Assembly: GCF_964204645.1 (NCBI RefSeq)
Contig: NC_134027.1
Span: 2,096,485-2,160,484 of the forward strand
Reading direction: 5' to 3'
Source of the DNA: Tubulanus polymorphus
Taxonomy: Eukaryota > Nemertea > Palaeonemertea > Tubulaniformes > Tubulanidae
DNA length: 64,000 nt
Both the position numbers and the translations under genes were made by a program. Positions 52,581 to 64,000 of this stretch are shown here, one piece after another. The number at the start of each line of letters is the position of its first letter. Positions within the stretch are counted from its first letter, which is position 1. The notes beneath the pieces are model-generated. The model worked only from the letters and a program-made list of their open reading frames with translations, was not told the DNA's origin and searched no databases.

Positions 52581-52589
52581 AATACCAGT

Positions 52590-54062
52590 AATTACTGGTT
52601 TCAAACCCGGGACACCCCTAGTGTACATCCTCTATCTATTCAGCAGTAAATCACCCATGATCCCGCCCTACCAGCTTATCACCCCATAGCCCGACCCTGC
52701 TTGTCGCCCCTGACCTGCAAAAAAACGGGACAACCCTGTATATCCTCTATTCAGCATCAGGACCACTCTGAATCAGTGTCAGTAATTACTAGGTTTCAAA
52801 CCCGGGACACCCCTGCACATCCTCTATTCAGCAGTAAATCACCCATGATCCCGACCTTCCAGTTAATCACCCCATAGCCCGACCCTACCAGTAAATCACC
52901 CATAGCCCGACCCTGCCAGTTGCCCCTGGCCCAGGTATAAATTACATCGTTTGCGCGAACTTGCGCGGGATGTTGGCGCGGTCGACCAGGGAGGGATTCG
53001 AACCTGGTTTTCATCGAGATTGCCACTGTATACACTGGTTGCCTGTCCCATTCAATATTGGTAGAGACCGGTAACCAGTCTACCTTCTTCGGGGCCGACG
53101 AGGGCCGGGCGCCGGGGCGGGGCGGTGATCGAGATGGAATTGTGTATTTTGATAAAATCTCGAGCATCAAAGTTATAAGTCGACCCTTACCTCGGGACCA
53201 CAAATTTGTTTTGTCAAACCGTGGCCATTTTGATTGTGGCAAGCGGGGATTCGGGATCGGTGTCCGCAGGTCCGGTTCGGTGTCAAGTGACCGTCGTGAA
53301 GTGAGCACTGTGGATTCGGTAGCGGTATCACTCGATTCAAATTTATTTCATCACTCGATTCAAATTTATTATAAATTTTTTAGAAGTTTTTAATGTGTAT
53401 TTTTTGCACTGTTATTGAATAAAAAGATATTTTACGTTAAAATAAAATTATGAATATACAACTTATTTCATCAATTTCATTTGTAGTTGTTATTGTACGG
53501 ACACGGAACCGGACTCGGCGGTAACGTACACGGTTGTCCATCTTCACCCGTCAAGGGATTCGGCTAACCTGGTGGAAGCGAGTTCGGGAGTGATACCGGA
53601 CCCCTGGCAAGCGAGGATGTAATAGACTGAGCGCCTAGACTGGTTGCCTGTTGATGCTATGATGAACTTGTATCCGGATGACATCCGGATGATCGCGTGA
53701 TCGATGAACGAGTGTAATTGGAGACATCCGGACGCGTCCGGATTGAATAGAGTCCGCGTCTCAGAGAGTGGTCCTGATGCTGAATAGAGGATGTACAGGG
53801 GTGTCCCGGGTTCGAATCCAGTAATTACTGATACTGGTTCAGAGTGGGCCTGAGATGCTGGAACAGGGGTGTCTCCCGGGTTTGAACCCGGCCGGGTACT
53901 GTCCGAGAGTGGTACTGATGCTAAATAGAGGATGTACAGGGGTGTCCCGGGTACGAACCCAATAATTACTGAAAGTGGTTCACGAATGGCCGTGATGCTG
54001 AATAGAGGATGTACTCTGGGGTGTCCCGGGTTCGAACCGTGTAAATACTGGTTCGAAACCAT
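52590..54062. repeat. Two arrays of a B-box-containing repeat in opposite orientation
   Basis: Units of roughly 70 bp contain CTGAATAGAGGATGTACAGG, GGTGTCCCGGGTTCGAA and CAGTAATTACTG. They occur at about 52590-52960 in one orientation and at about 53750-54062 in the other. The middle part (53090-53250) is unusually GC-rich. GGTTCGAAYCC is the core of an RNA polymerase III B box, so the units may come from a tRNA-related SINE. Several long open frames here, on both strands, are by-products of the repeats. Confidence 0.7.
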
Positions 54063-54068
54063 ACATAT

Positions 54069-54210
54069 TTTAACCGTCAAGTGCTGCCCCTATGCATATC
54101 GTTGACGGTGAATATATGAACTAACTTATTACTCGCGCGCCGCAGTAGGAATCAGTTAATTCACAAATTTACCGTTTATTATACACATAGGGGCAGCACC
54201 CAACAGTAAA
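54069..54210. mobile_element. MITE with TGCTGCC-type ends, second copy
   Basis: The left end TTTAACCGTCAAGTGCTGCC pairs with the right end, reverse-complemented TTTACTGTTGGGTGCTGCC. CCTATG and its complement follow inward. It is related to the element at 275-410 by its ends but not visibly by its core. Confidence 0.65.
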
Positions 54211-54544
54211 TGACCGACTGTATGTACTGAATAAGAATCGAATAGATTCGTAATTAAGAGTGAGAGCCATCACAGGTTTCACTCACTCACACTACTGATC
54301 ACATTTTGGGGCTGCTCTTATTGGCGTTTCAAATTATACCCTCTGAAATTACATCCATCATCCGAAATATTTCTGTAGGTTTTAAACATGGGTCAGTGGT
54401 GCTGTAATCTTTTTCCTAAATTCATGATCCACTAAAATTATTTCATCTTCAAATCAATATCACCGAGTAGGCCACCCCTCATCACAATCTGAAATATTAG
54501 AAAAAAGAAACAGACTTGGGGCAAATTACCAAAAGCGTATGTTC

Positions 54545-54620
54545 GCTATGGCAGGACTCGAAACTGTGGTCTCCGGTGTTCCAGGCGAGATTTCTAACCA
54601 CTAGACCATAGATCGGTGGT
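54545..54620 (-). other. tRNA-like sequence, degenerate
   Basis: On the minus strand a good A box (TGGTCTAGTGGTTAGA) is followed at normal distance by a B box (GTTTCGAGTCC) and then CCATAGC, which can pair with CTATGG before the A box. The anticodon arm does not form a clean five-pair stem, so I read it as a tRNA pseudogene or SINE head rather than a working tRNA. Confidence 0.4.
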
Positions 54621-54884
54621 AACAACTCGTGTGTGTAAGTTTGTCTCGTATGTGATTTCGTATGTGTTCAGTTTGCTTAAAATCGATTTTCAGAATGCAT
54701 CTTAAACAGTTTGTCAAACAGATTAAGTTAAACAGATAACTGGGGTAAACTGAGGACACATCAGTGGAATATTAATTGAATTTGCGTGTATTCGAACCAA
54801 ATGGAATTTTTTGTGGCGTTGATCAGGTTCGAATCCCACCAGAAAATGATTTTCTAAACTTGGCGGTAATATTGGTACTTCTCA

Positions 54885-54965
54885 TTGGCCAGGATCAGTG
54901 ACGTCACACTGTTGGTATAAAAACTCAGGTCAGCTGATCCCTCTTTCCAGTTCGGCCATTTTCAG
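54885..54965 (+). promoter_or_regulatory. Promoter and non-coding exon 1 of the proline-rich gene
   Basis: In order: ATTGG (inverted CCAAT) near 54885, the CRE palindrome TGACGTCA at 54899-54906, and TATAAAA at 54916-54922. A short leader follows, ending in CAG|GTAAGC at 54965. The next acceptor (TTGCAG) ends at 55592, opening the exon with the start codon at 55717. Confidence 0.65.
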
Positions 54966-55592
54966 GTAAGCAAAACGTCATCCATTTTATTTAATTCTTT
55001 CGATCAAATTTATTTATCAATCTTACTTGTAAATTTTTTACATATAGACCTTAGGTTTCGCATACGGCTTTATGTAAGACAATTTCAAGAGTTCCGAAAG
55101 TTCGGATTATATTATCTAGGTGTTTAATTATGACATTTCCATTTTGACGTTCCTTTTGCTCTAAATTGTCCAAATGGTGTTTTTAACATTTAGAAGTAAA
55201 TTACAACATTTGATTTGCAATTTCGCTCTCGTAATAATGAAGACGTTATTGTGATTTTATTGAGGAAACTATACAATTTATTTATGAAATTTTCGGAATC
55301 AGTTTATATGGTGTTCAAATCGACGCGCTAAAGCGGCTAGTTGACATGCCTAGGTGTAATACACAGACAGCTCAGTCTATTCAACCATGACTCGAATCCA
55401 TAGAAACCTTTCATTCGAAGCGTCGTTCAACTTAATTCTGGTGGCTTCTATATTTAATATTTAGAAAATTATGATACCCAATAATTTAACGTTAATTATT
55501 ATTATTACTTAATAGAAACTCGATTTAGCTATTTCTTAGAGTCAATAATTTTTGATTTTCTTGATTTTAATAAGATTGTTTTTACATTGCAG

Positions 55593-55680
55593 TAGCAGCA
55601 GCAGCATCAACAGCAGCAGTTAAAAAAGCAACAGTTATAAAAGCAACAGCAGCAGTACAACGACAACTACAACAATTACA
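55593..55680 (+). repeat. CAG/CAA-rich 5' UTR
   Basis: The 5' UTR part of the second exon is built of CAGCAGCAG, CAACAG and CAACAACT units. It has no ATG before 55717. Confidence 0.8.
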
Positions 55681-55716
55681 ACTTCAACAATTAAAACTTG
55701 AACTTCAACTTTGAAT

Positions 55717-58700
55717 ATGTCTACAAAATATGACCTTTTTTCGGGACTGTTGAAGCTGGTTCGCGCCGAGGTGCTGACTCTAGACCCTGAAACCCTCGGC
55801 GCGTTTTTTGATTTGAGTAAGTACAAACTCTACTTCATCAATCTTAATTAGATCATCTTGAATACCTCAAATTCTCGATTATTTTTGACGAAAATCTCAA
55901 ATTATTTGATTTCCAACATCTGAAATTATTTGATCTAAAATTCACAATTATTTCATCTCAAATCTCCGCATTATTGGATATCCTAAATCTCAAATTGTCT
56001 CAATCTCAATTATTTCGAATATCATCAATTAAAAAATCTAATATCGTCTAATGTCAATTTCATTCAATCCTCTTTAATTTCGGGAAACTCAATTTATGTC
56101 TCACACTGATTTAATTTTGAAAATATCATTTTATGTTTCTAGTCTTTTATTCTATTTCAAATTTCAATTGTTCGATTATAAATTTTTCATTTTGACGAAT
56201 GATGCAATTCTGTCACCACCCTTAAACTCGATTGAATTTGGTAACAAATCTAATGGTGAATAAATTTTGAATTGAATTGAATAGTGAGTAGAGGCTCTGG
56301 TGGATGAGAATTAACTTGAGGAAGTAACCTCATTTCCTGGTTCCTGGTTTCGGTTTCAAATATCGTCGAAATTGTGATATATTCCTCATGTTATTCATTT
56401 GAATGCTGTATCCAGTCAATAGAGATAAGTTACAACATAAATAGTTAAAACTGTCTAGGCCTCCAGACCAATGCACTTCATAGAAAATCCTGATTTACGT
56501 TCGATAAATCAAGTAATTGGACTGCGCAGTTCAGTCCATTTACTATTTAGTCAGTAAGCAGACTTCAGTTTAGTCCATATTTTAATCAGTAACTGGACTG
56601 GCCGGGTTTAGTCCATAGTGTATTTAGTCAATAACTGGACTGCGGTTAGGTCCATATTTTAGTCAATAACTGGACTGCGATGTAGTCCATAGTTAAGTCA
56701 ATAACTGAACTGCGGTTAGGTCCATATTTTAGTCAATAACTGGACTGCGTTTTAGTCCATAGTTTAGTCAATAACTGGACTGCGGTTTAGTCCATAATTT
56801 TGTCAATAACTGGACTGCGGTTTAGTCCATAGTTTAGTCAATAACTGGATTGCGGTTTAGTCCATAGTTTAGTTAATAATTAAGTCAGGAACCGGATAGC
56901 TGTTTTGTCCGTATCCAGATACCCGTCACATTTTGGGACCAACATTTTAGATACCGCTGAAAAGTAGCACTAGTATTTACGTTACTTTTGTTTTTCTCTG
57001 CGACTCCAGGATCCGAAAACATGTGATTTTCTTTTTTATTAATCATTCGTCAATCGTCAGGAAATTCAGGATCACTATTTTTGATTTATTGGTTAAACTT
57101 TGTTCTTCGTATCTCTAGGTAGTTGCTCACAACAGTTTGAGATCCCGAGATTATAGCGGGAAGGAGGTATACCTCGCAACTGCTATCATTTCGGCGATCT
57201 ATTCTAAAGCCACACCCACTCGATGTTTATACTAGATCTAAACTAAGGATATGATGTTTGATAGGAATGTCTTTCACTAGCTCGGCTCATAGTCCGAATC
57301 TTCATCGCCTAATTGTTGGCAAATCCTAGATATTGCGGCCTTGCGGCAAATACAGTTTACACACGATTTATTTCTAATGGATTCATTATTACGGTCAATG
57401 GTTGGTGCCTCGTTAGGTACTGAGTCTTATACAGTGAGTTTACTCAGTATCGGGACCACAGTTTAGTCAGTATCAGGACCACAGTTTACTCAGTATCGGG
57501 ACCACAGTTTAGTCAGTATCGGTACCACAGTTTAGTCAGTATCAGGACCACAGTTTAGTCAGTATCGGGACCACAGTTTAGTCAGTATCGGGATCACAGT
57601 TTACTCAGTATCGGGACCACAGTTTAGTCGGTATCCGGACCACAGTTTAGTCAGTATTGGGACCACAGTTTAGTCAGTATCGGTACCACAGTTTACTCAG
57701 TATCGGGACCACAGTTTAGTCAGTATCAGGACCACAGTTTAGTCAGTATCGGGACCACAGTTTAGTCAGTATCGGGACCACAGTTTAGTCAGTATCGGGA
57801 CCCCAGTTTAGTCAGTATCAGGACCACAGTTACGTCAGTATCCGGACCACAGTTACGTCAGTATCCGGACCACAGTTTACTCAGTATCGGGACCACAGTT
57901 TACTCAGTATCGGGACCACAGTTTAGTCAGTATCGGGACCACAGTTTAGTCAGTATCGGGATCACAGTTTAGTCAGTATCGGTACCACAGTTTACTCAGT
58001 ATCAGGACCATAGTTTAGTGATTTATTTCGTTCTGAGACCAGATTTTATCAAATTTCCGATAGGCCGATAATTCAGATAGGCCTACCCTTTGACTTCATG
58101 TTTTTTTTCAGAATTCTTTTATTTTCTTAAAGCCATGAAATGTATTTCCTCTACCGTTATCCAGGCCTGACATTTATCTAGGTCTATCCTGTTTTACACC
58201 TTACAAGTTCGACGGCAACATTTCATATTGTTTTTTCTGTAAACGGCTGCAGCTGTATTTATAGTGAATTATTCCACTGAATAATTCTATACTTGAAGGG
58301 TAAGTAGTGACTTATTTGAAATACTTAATGAATGCATGTGATATAATAGGCCTAAATTTTAAATATCGTTTATTGTTCGCTGTTTAATGATGTTTGATTT
58401 TTATAGATAAAAATCTTATTGTAATTTGTAGTGAATGGATTTGATTGTATGAAGTTGCAGCAGCAGACAGTGTCGTGTGAAATGGTTTTTACCCCTGATG
58501 GTTGTTTCTGAAGGTACAGTAGTGGACAGTGTCGAGTGAAATGGATCTTACCCCGACGGTTGTTTCTGAAAGTAAAAGTTGAAGATTTTTGATTGATGAT
58601 GAAACACAGAAAATACAGAAGGATATATTGCAATTTTTTCGAACTAAAATTCGGTGAAAATTCATTTTACAAAAATGTATCAAATTTTATTGGATTTTTT

Positions 58701-61700
58701 GCCCTTAATGATACTGTAGACTTCACTTAAACTGGTAGACGGTCTATATCTAGTATAATCTGTTCAATTCGATGAAATAAAGATGAAATGTTGTTTTTCA
58801 ATACATATGTTTTGCCTTTTCTGGTATTGCTCTGTTCGATGATAATAATGATAATAATAGTATATGTCTAATATAGCCCTAAAACCAGCAGCTGCTCAGA
58901 GCGCTTCACATTTTCGGTTTTATTGCCCCAGCCATTTAATAGTCTCCTGGGGTGAGGTAACATTCGAACAGCTGCTAGGCGCTCGGGGGTCATCTATCGG
59001 CCAAGGTACCCATTTACTCCTGGGTGGAGAGAGGAAATGAGGATAAGTGTCTTGGCGGGGACACAATGGTAATGTACAGGTTCGAATCCACGATGACCTG
59101 GTTTCCCAGAATGCTTCCCGTATCCCGTAAATGTTCACTTCATTTCCGTTTATTCTCTGCCTAAACCGGTAAACTGTAATGGCTGTTCGCCTATATTATA
59201 GAATACATGTATATACTATCAACCTTCTATCTCTGTTAGCAAAAATACATAAAAACATTAGAACATCTTTATGTATTTTTGCTGTTAGTGATTAGGCCTT
59301 ATGTTCTATGTGTAATTAGAGAAAAACCCTCAGAGTGCCCATCATTGTTATCTAAAAAGTAGGAAAATCAGTAGAAACTTTGGAGTTCCGTAGAGTGAAA
59401 ACTGTAAGAGATAGAGCGTTATGGTAATTGAAAAGTTTGTAGGGTATATGATCCTTGGAAAATTTTGGTGGTAATTTTTCTTACTGAAAGTGACGTTCTA
59501 TGCAAATGAGCTAATTTGCATGAATTATAATCGGTGACCTATTTATTTGATAAGCCTCTAAATTTCATGTATCAAAATGAACAAATCAGGTATCTAGCCT
59601 CAGCTAACAGCTGACAATGGAATATTCTATGTCTACGGTCAGAAATATATAATGTACGGGTAATTATAATTAGAAAATGACCGAATAATTAAATCACGTG
59701 ACCTCCGGATAAGTACCCGCTACTTTCAAACGCAAAAAACTCAAATATTTTGAATTGCAACACCACAAAAACGCAGCATAAAAACAAACTTACGGGCACT
59801 GCCATTTAATCAAGCCATCTAGCGGCAGATTTCTCTGCTGAATTCTATGCGAAAAACTAAAAATATAACTGCTATAAGAAATGTCGACTAAAGTCGACAG
59901 GGCTCTGTACGACCTGAAATAATCTGTAGACGAAAGTCGACTGGGCTCTGAAAGAGTTATAGAAGAAATTTGGGGATTCACTACATGGTCAGATTGTATA
60001 AAATACAAAGAACTTGATAATTTTGACCGCTATTAGGCTCAATAAATCTTTTCATCAATTGATTTTTGCAATTCTTAAAAGCCGGTGCCTAATAAGGTAG
60101 AAAATAGAAGGTGCCAAACTGTAGCAGTTTAGGCGGAGGCTACTGTATGATGAATATCAGCTGAAATGGTTGTGCATGGAATTTTGTTGATCTGAATAAA
60201 TGAATGGCTGCTGTACGATGAATTATACATTCTAGGTGAGTTATATAATGAATATGTGGAGTACCGATAGGCCTATTGCTGACAATGAATATTCTATTGG
60301 GAATAATGAATTACAGCCATTTATGGTTATAGTTAAATATTGTTCTTCAAAATGAATGTTTTTTATTTGTAGTGAGTGTTGTTTCTGAAGGTGCAGTAGT
60401 GGGCAGTGTTGTGTGAAATGGCTTTTACTGGTTTTAGATTCAGCGAAGTGAAATTATTTGTGTCGTTTTTCTGTTTTAATTCATGCTGTAAATAGTTTAA
60501 ACAATAAAATATTTAAAAAAAACAATCATATTTTTATCTTCATTTTTGAGAAAATTCAGTAGAAAATATACAAATTCTCCCACTTACCGTGGATGGAGTG
60601 TGGCACTGTATGCAATGAAAAAGTTTTCTACAAAATAATTGAATACATTTCTGAAGTGTGGACACATTTTTCACTCATCCATTTGAAAAGTAATTACTGA
60701 ATAAAAGGAATTATCGATTAATTTTTTGTTGATACAGCGCGACATTTGTTTTAAATTAGATCTTTTATCGTTTCAAAGTTTCCATTTCAATTGGTTGATA
60801 AATGAAAAGTTATCATGCGTGTTATTCCAAAGAGGTTCCCAGATTTTGAAACCAGGGTCATGGGTAACAATTCCATTGATTATTCATTATAATGTATAGT
60901 TTTTGTCACCTGGAACCTGGTACGTCATCACCCCAGAAAAAAAATCAAGTGTATTTTTGATTCATGATTATCTACCAAAATTGATTGTCAAGGTAATGGT
61001 AGGATGTAATCTATTACAATCAGTATTTCCATTAATGAATTAACAAAAGTGTACCCGTCCACGTACAGGGTTGGTTCTGAAATATATCAAGTATATAAGA
61101 CATGAAAATACCATTATAAAATGTGTATTGGAAGATTCAATTATCAGCCTCACTGATGATATACTGTCAACTCATCGTTATTATGTAATGGATGATGCAA
61201 ATCATGAGAGCAGTTAAAAGTGTAGTTACAACAGCGTTAGTCTACAACCAGTGACATGATCACTTCTCACAAAATAAGCTTACGATCCCTTCCAAACGTT
61301 CAAATGACCCTTCTCACCCCATCACGTCACATTCACCTATTGGATAACTGCATTATTTTATAGGTTACTATATACAAATATGATAATTATATTCGAACAT
61401 GTCATTATGTCATTTATGTGTAATATGCATGATCCTTAATGTTTTTTTTTTTTTCATTTCAGATATAGACATCATTGAAAACATCCAACATCACCAGTCT
61501 GAAGCAGCCCGCAGAGCACTTCCAGCATTAAAAGATACTTATACAAGGTGTGTATCTCTCTGCGGGCCTAAGGAACCAACTCTTCCTGAAATTGTTCCAC
61601 CTTTTGAGTTGGTTCCTTTGCAGGAGGTGGACCCTGCTTCTCCCGTAAATGTGGAGCAGGAGGTCGCCCCTGCAGTGGTGACCCCGACAGAGGCGCCACA

Positions 61701-62331
61701 GCTTCAGACGCCTTCACTGCGTCGGTCGCCCCGTCAAAAGACTAAAGATATAGATTACACAATAGGTTCGGGGCGTCCGAAAACAAAAAAAAAAGGCAAA
61801 CGTGCAGCTCGTCCTCCTCCACCTCCGCAACCAAATTTTGAGGAGGAGAGCAGTGATGAGGAGGAATTCGCCACTCCTGGAGCGACACCACCAGGGCCCG
61901 CAACTCCCCCGCCACCACCACCACCACCACGTACCAGACCACCACCACGTACCAGACCACCAACATCTAAGTCAACACCAGCATCTACGTCAACACCAGC
62001 ATCTACGTCAACACCAGCATCTACGTCAACACCAGCATCTACGTCAACACCAGCATCTGCCGGACCACCACCATCAACCGGACCACCTCCATCAACATCG
62101 ACATCGACTGGAAAAAATAGAAATAAGAAGAGAAAATATAATGATAACGAAAATGCTTCAACATCAGGCGCTCCAGTGGGGGCACCACCTTCCCCCGCTG
62201 TCGAGCTGGTGGCGCGCGGCCCTGGGTGGTCAAGAAACATCAACTACCACGATCCAATCAAAATGCTCCGCGATGTTGAAGGGGCCTTTAAAGGAAAATA
62301 TGAATTAGTTAAACGTAGGCGAACAAATTAA
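55717..62331 (+). CDS. Proline/threonine-rich protein with AT-hook-like motif, unknown
   Basis: Two coding exons (55717-55816 and 61463-62331) join in phase to 322 residues across a 5.6-kb intron. The ATG at 55717 is the first in the exon. The N-terminus MSTKYDLFSGLLKLVRAEV looks helical. Exon 2 starts DIDIIENIQHHQSEAARRALP, and a basic segment near 125-150 holds GSGRPKTKKKGKR. That resembles an AT-hook (GRP core flanked by basic residues) and a nuclear localisation signal. Acidic EEESSDEEE, Pro runs, five TPASTS-type repeats and a second basic patch NRNKKRKY follow. The C-terminus (GPGWSRNINYHDPIKMLRDV...KRRRTN) seems ordered. I do not know the family; a chromatin or nuclear role is inferred only from composition. 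Confidence 0.68.
56515..56890. repeat. 35-bp tandem repeat (AGTCAATAACTGGACTGCGG unit)
   Basis: About ten copies of a unit of roughly 35 bp, AGTCAATAACTGGACTGCGG followed by TTTAGTCCATAGTTT, diverging towards the edges. They are in the large intron of the proline-rich gene. Confidence 0.85.
57421..58020. repeat. 23-bp tandem repeat (CAGTATCGGGACCACAGTTT unit)
   Basis: About 26 head-to-tail copies of a 23-bp unit, with variants at a few fixed positions (TAGT/TACT, CGGG/CAGG/CGGT/CCGG). Same intron as the 35-bp array. Confidence 0.93.
58440..58580. repeat. Two direct copies of a ~65-bp unit, third copy near 60375
   Basis: GTGTCG(T/A)GTGAAATGG, TTACCCC and GGTTGTTTCTGAA occur twice in a row. 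A third version (TGTTTCTGAAGGTGCAGTAG...GTGTGAAATGG) is at about 60375-60430. Confidence 0.65.
58930..59115 (+). mobile_element. SINE fragment with conserved central domain
   Basis: AAGGTACCCATTTACTCCTGGGTGGAGAGAGG followed by AAGTGTCTTGGCGGGGACACAA and CAGGTTCGAATCC closely resembles, from memory, a deeply conserved SINE core seen in many marine invertebrates (I believe the Nin domain). Confidence 0.55.
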
Positions 62332-64000
62332 AATAACATCAGCCCCTTCACTCGCCATCACCCGGGCAACAACATCAGCCCATGCACGTCTGCAGATCGG
62401 CACTTCTTGAAACTCAGTTTTCCCTTCTACCTTCGTCGATCTGCAGGTTGCGCAGTGTTAAATATCTGTCAACACTCCTTGAACCAGTGGGCGTGCAGTC
62501 CTCCTTGCTTTTATAAAAAAAATATGAAAATAAAAAACCAGACATCATTGCATATAATCATTGCTTTTATGGAGGTTTTACGGTTTCTCCAAAAAAATTT
62601 AAAAAATTGAAAAATGATAAAAAAAATTCATTATCATTTCATCCCTTTATTTACTTTTTGGACAAAAAGAAATATTTGTCCATCATCCCATTCATTTACT
62701 TTTTAAATCATTTATTTATTTTTTTTGACTGTACGTCCCACTGTGTTCCACTCCATTTTAACCCCCATTTTTGCATTAACTCTTACCTTATTAACTAAGG
62801 TTCATTGTGCTTCTCACAATGCTGAAGCATTAACCCTTCTTGGCGCTACTTTGCAGCAGCAGCCATCTATACCACCTAATTGTGGCAGTAGCCTTCTTAT
62901 GAGTCATCAATTCTAATACCATGGTCGACCTTTTCAAATATCTTTCGGGATATAAACCATCCTTGCCACTACTTTGCAGCAGTAACCATCCATACCACCT
63001 GATTGTGGCAGTAGCCTTCTTAGGAGTCATCTATTCTAATTCTATGGTCAGCCGTTGTAAATCTCTTTCGAGATATGCAGGGAATCAATTCCTACAATAA
63101 CTCCTATGGAGTTTGAAAAAAAGTGGATTTTTCAAATCAAAAGGAACTGTTACGTGATTCTTTATCGAACTTTATCGAAACATGGAGAAGGAATAGCTAT
63201 GTTTCACACATAATGCGTTTCCTTATGAAGCTGAAAATAACATGGAGAAGGAACAGCTATGTTTCACATAATGCGATTCCTTAGGAAATTTCATTGAAAC
63301 AGATTTTTCAATGTTCCATGTTGCCCCCTCCCCCAAATACTATGACGTCTATACGTCAAGTGCTAAACCATTATATCGTTATTAACATACTTGTTTTTCT
63401 AATTACAGAATTAAAGATTAATTTAATATGACATGAAAACTTGAATGATTGAAATGTTAATATCTAATGCTCAACAATGGAGGGAAATCCTTCACATGTG
63501 ATCGGAGGGATTTAAAATGTTTACTCATAAGGAAAAGGGATATATATTTATATACGTGAGATTGCCCGGATTAAAAATTGCGCAAGAAAGGAAACCACAG
63601 CAAAGACTACGGTAATCAATTTCATTACATTTCTTGTGTGTGAAACCATCACCATCTGGATCGGTGATCAATGCATGAATTTATGAGTTCATAATTGAAC
63701 ATAGGATAGAATAGAAAAAAAGCTAAGATCTGCAAAAATGCAATGATTAAGAATCTCTGATAAAGAAAGTATAAAATAAAGATCTTGGATTGGAAAGTTT
63801 GTTGTATCACATCAGTGATCGGGTTTTATTGATTGATATTGATCTCTACTGATTCTAACGATCACCAGGATCAAGGGTTGAGTTCAAAATTCTTGTTAAT
63901 AATTAGTCTTAATTAATCTCTTGTTGAAATCAATAAGGCATATGAGAGAGGAGGTTCAGGGAGGTATGAGAGAGGAGGTTCAGGGAATATGAGAGAGGAG
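62332..64000. other. 3' region with local duplications, no further gene seen
   Basis: An A/T-rich stretch near 62515-62720 follows the proline-rich gene, and it includes AATAAAA near 62527. Next come two copies of a unit of about 115 bp (near 62845-62960 and 62968-63080: TTTGCAGCAG, CCATACCACCT, TGTGGCAGTAGCCTTCTTA) and two copies of ACATGGAGAAGGAA.AGCTATGTTTCACA (63181 and 63240). The window ends in a GAGAGAGGAGGTTCAGGGA repeat (63945-64000). No convincing coding sequence. Confidence 0.5.

Noticed and set aside
52796-54080. Frames of 111-178 codons with Pro/Arg-rich products
   Set aside because: They run through the B-box repeat arrays and their GC-rich core; no splice context and repeated words in the products.
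61742-62308. Overlapping frames rich in His-Gln or Val-Asp-Gly
   Set aside because: Shadows of the CCA/ACA repeats in exon 2 of the proline-rich gene.

Overview
The window is nuclear DNA from an animal. Conserved metazoan genes are split by many short GT-AG introns, the intergenic DNA is AT-rich, and non-LTR, MITE, Mutator-like and SINE remnants are scattered through it. Secreted low-complexity proteins, small introns and the transposon mix suggest a marine invertebrate, perhaps a lophotrochozoan. That placement is a weak inference. All gene models were read by eye from splice signals, reading-frame phase and remembered family sequences. No alignment was run.

Layout. 1-2.7 kb holds a MITE and a LINE 3' fragment. 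2.7-9.1 kb holds two secreted-protein genes that share promoter, first exon and signal peptide but have unrelated mature parts: a tyrosine-rich repeat protein and a Ser/Glu-rich acidic protein. Between them lie a LINE tail with a 300-bp pentamer array and a GC-rich palindromic repeat. 10.4-21.1 kb holds three minus-strand genes: SLC66A2, RNF114 and a RAD18-like ligase. 21.5-30 kb holds TIMM17 (minus), UXT (plus, divergent from TIMM17), FAM185A (minus) and three copies of a Mutator-like non-autonomous element. 30.1-34.7 kb holds NOL9 (plus). 36.6-37.7 kb holds a doubtful minus-strand exon cluster. 37.9-41.3 kb holds a type I membrane protein of unknown function (plus). 42.5-50.6 kb holds EXOC2/SEC5 (minus, 27 coding exons). 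50.7-54.9 kb is repeat-rich and has no gene I can support. 54.9-62.3 kb holds a proline-rich protein with an AT-hook-like motif, whose 5.6-kb intron is filled with 23-bp and 35-bp tandem repeats and a SINE. The last 1.6 kb contains local duplications.

The conserved genes are housekeeping functions with no obvious shared pathway: lysosomal/Golgi PQ-loop protein, ubiquitin ligases, mitochondrial import, prefoldin-like chaperone, rRNA processing, exocytosis. The least-described items are the twin secreted genes with exchanged mature regions, the gene-fragment-carrying Mutator-like element, the unknown membrane protein with a furin-like site, and the proline-rich AT-hook-like gene.
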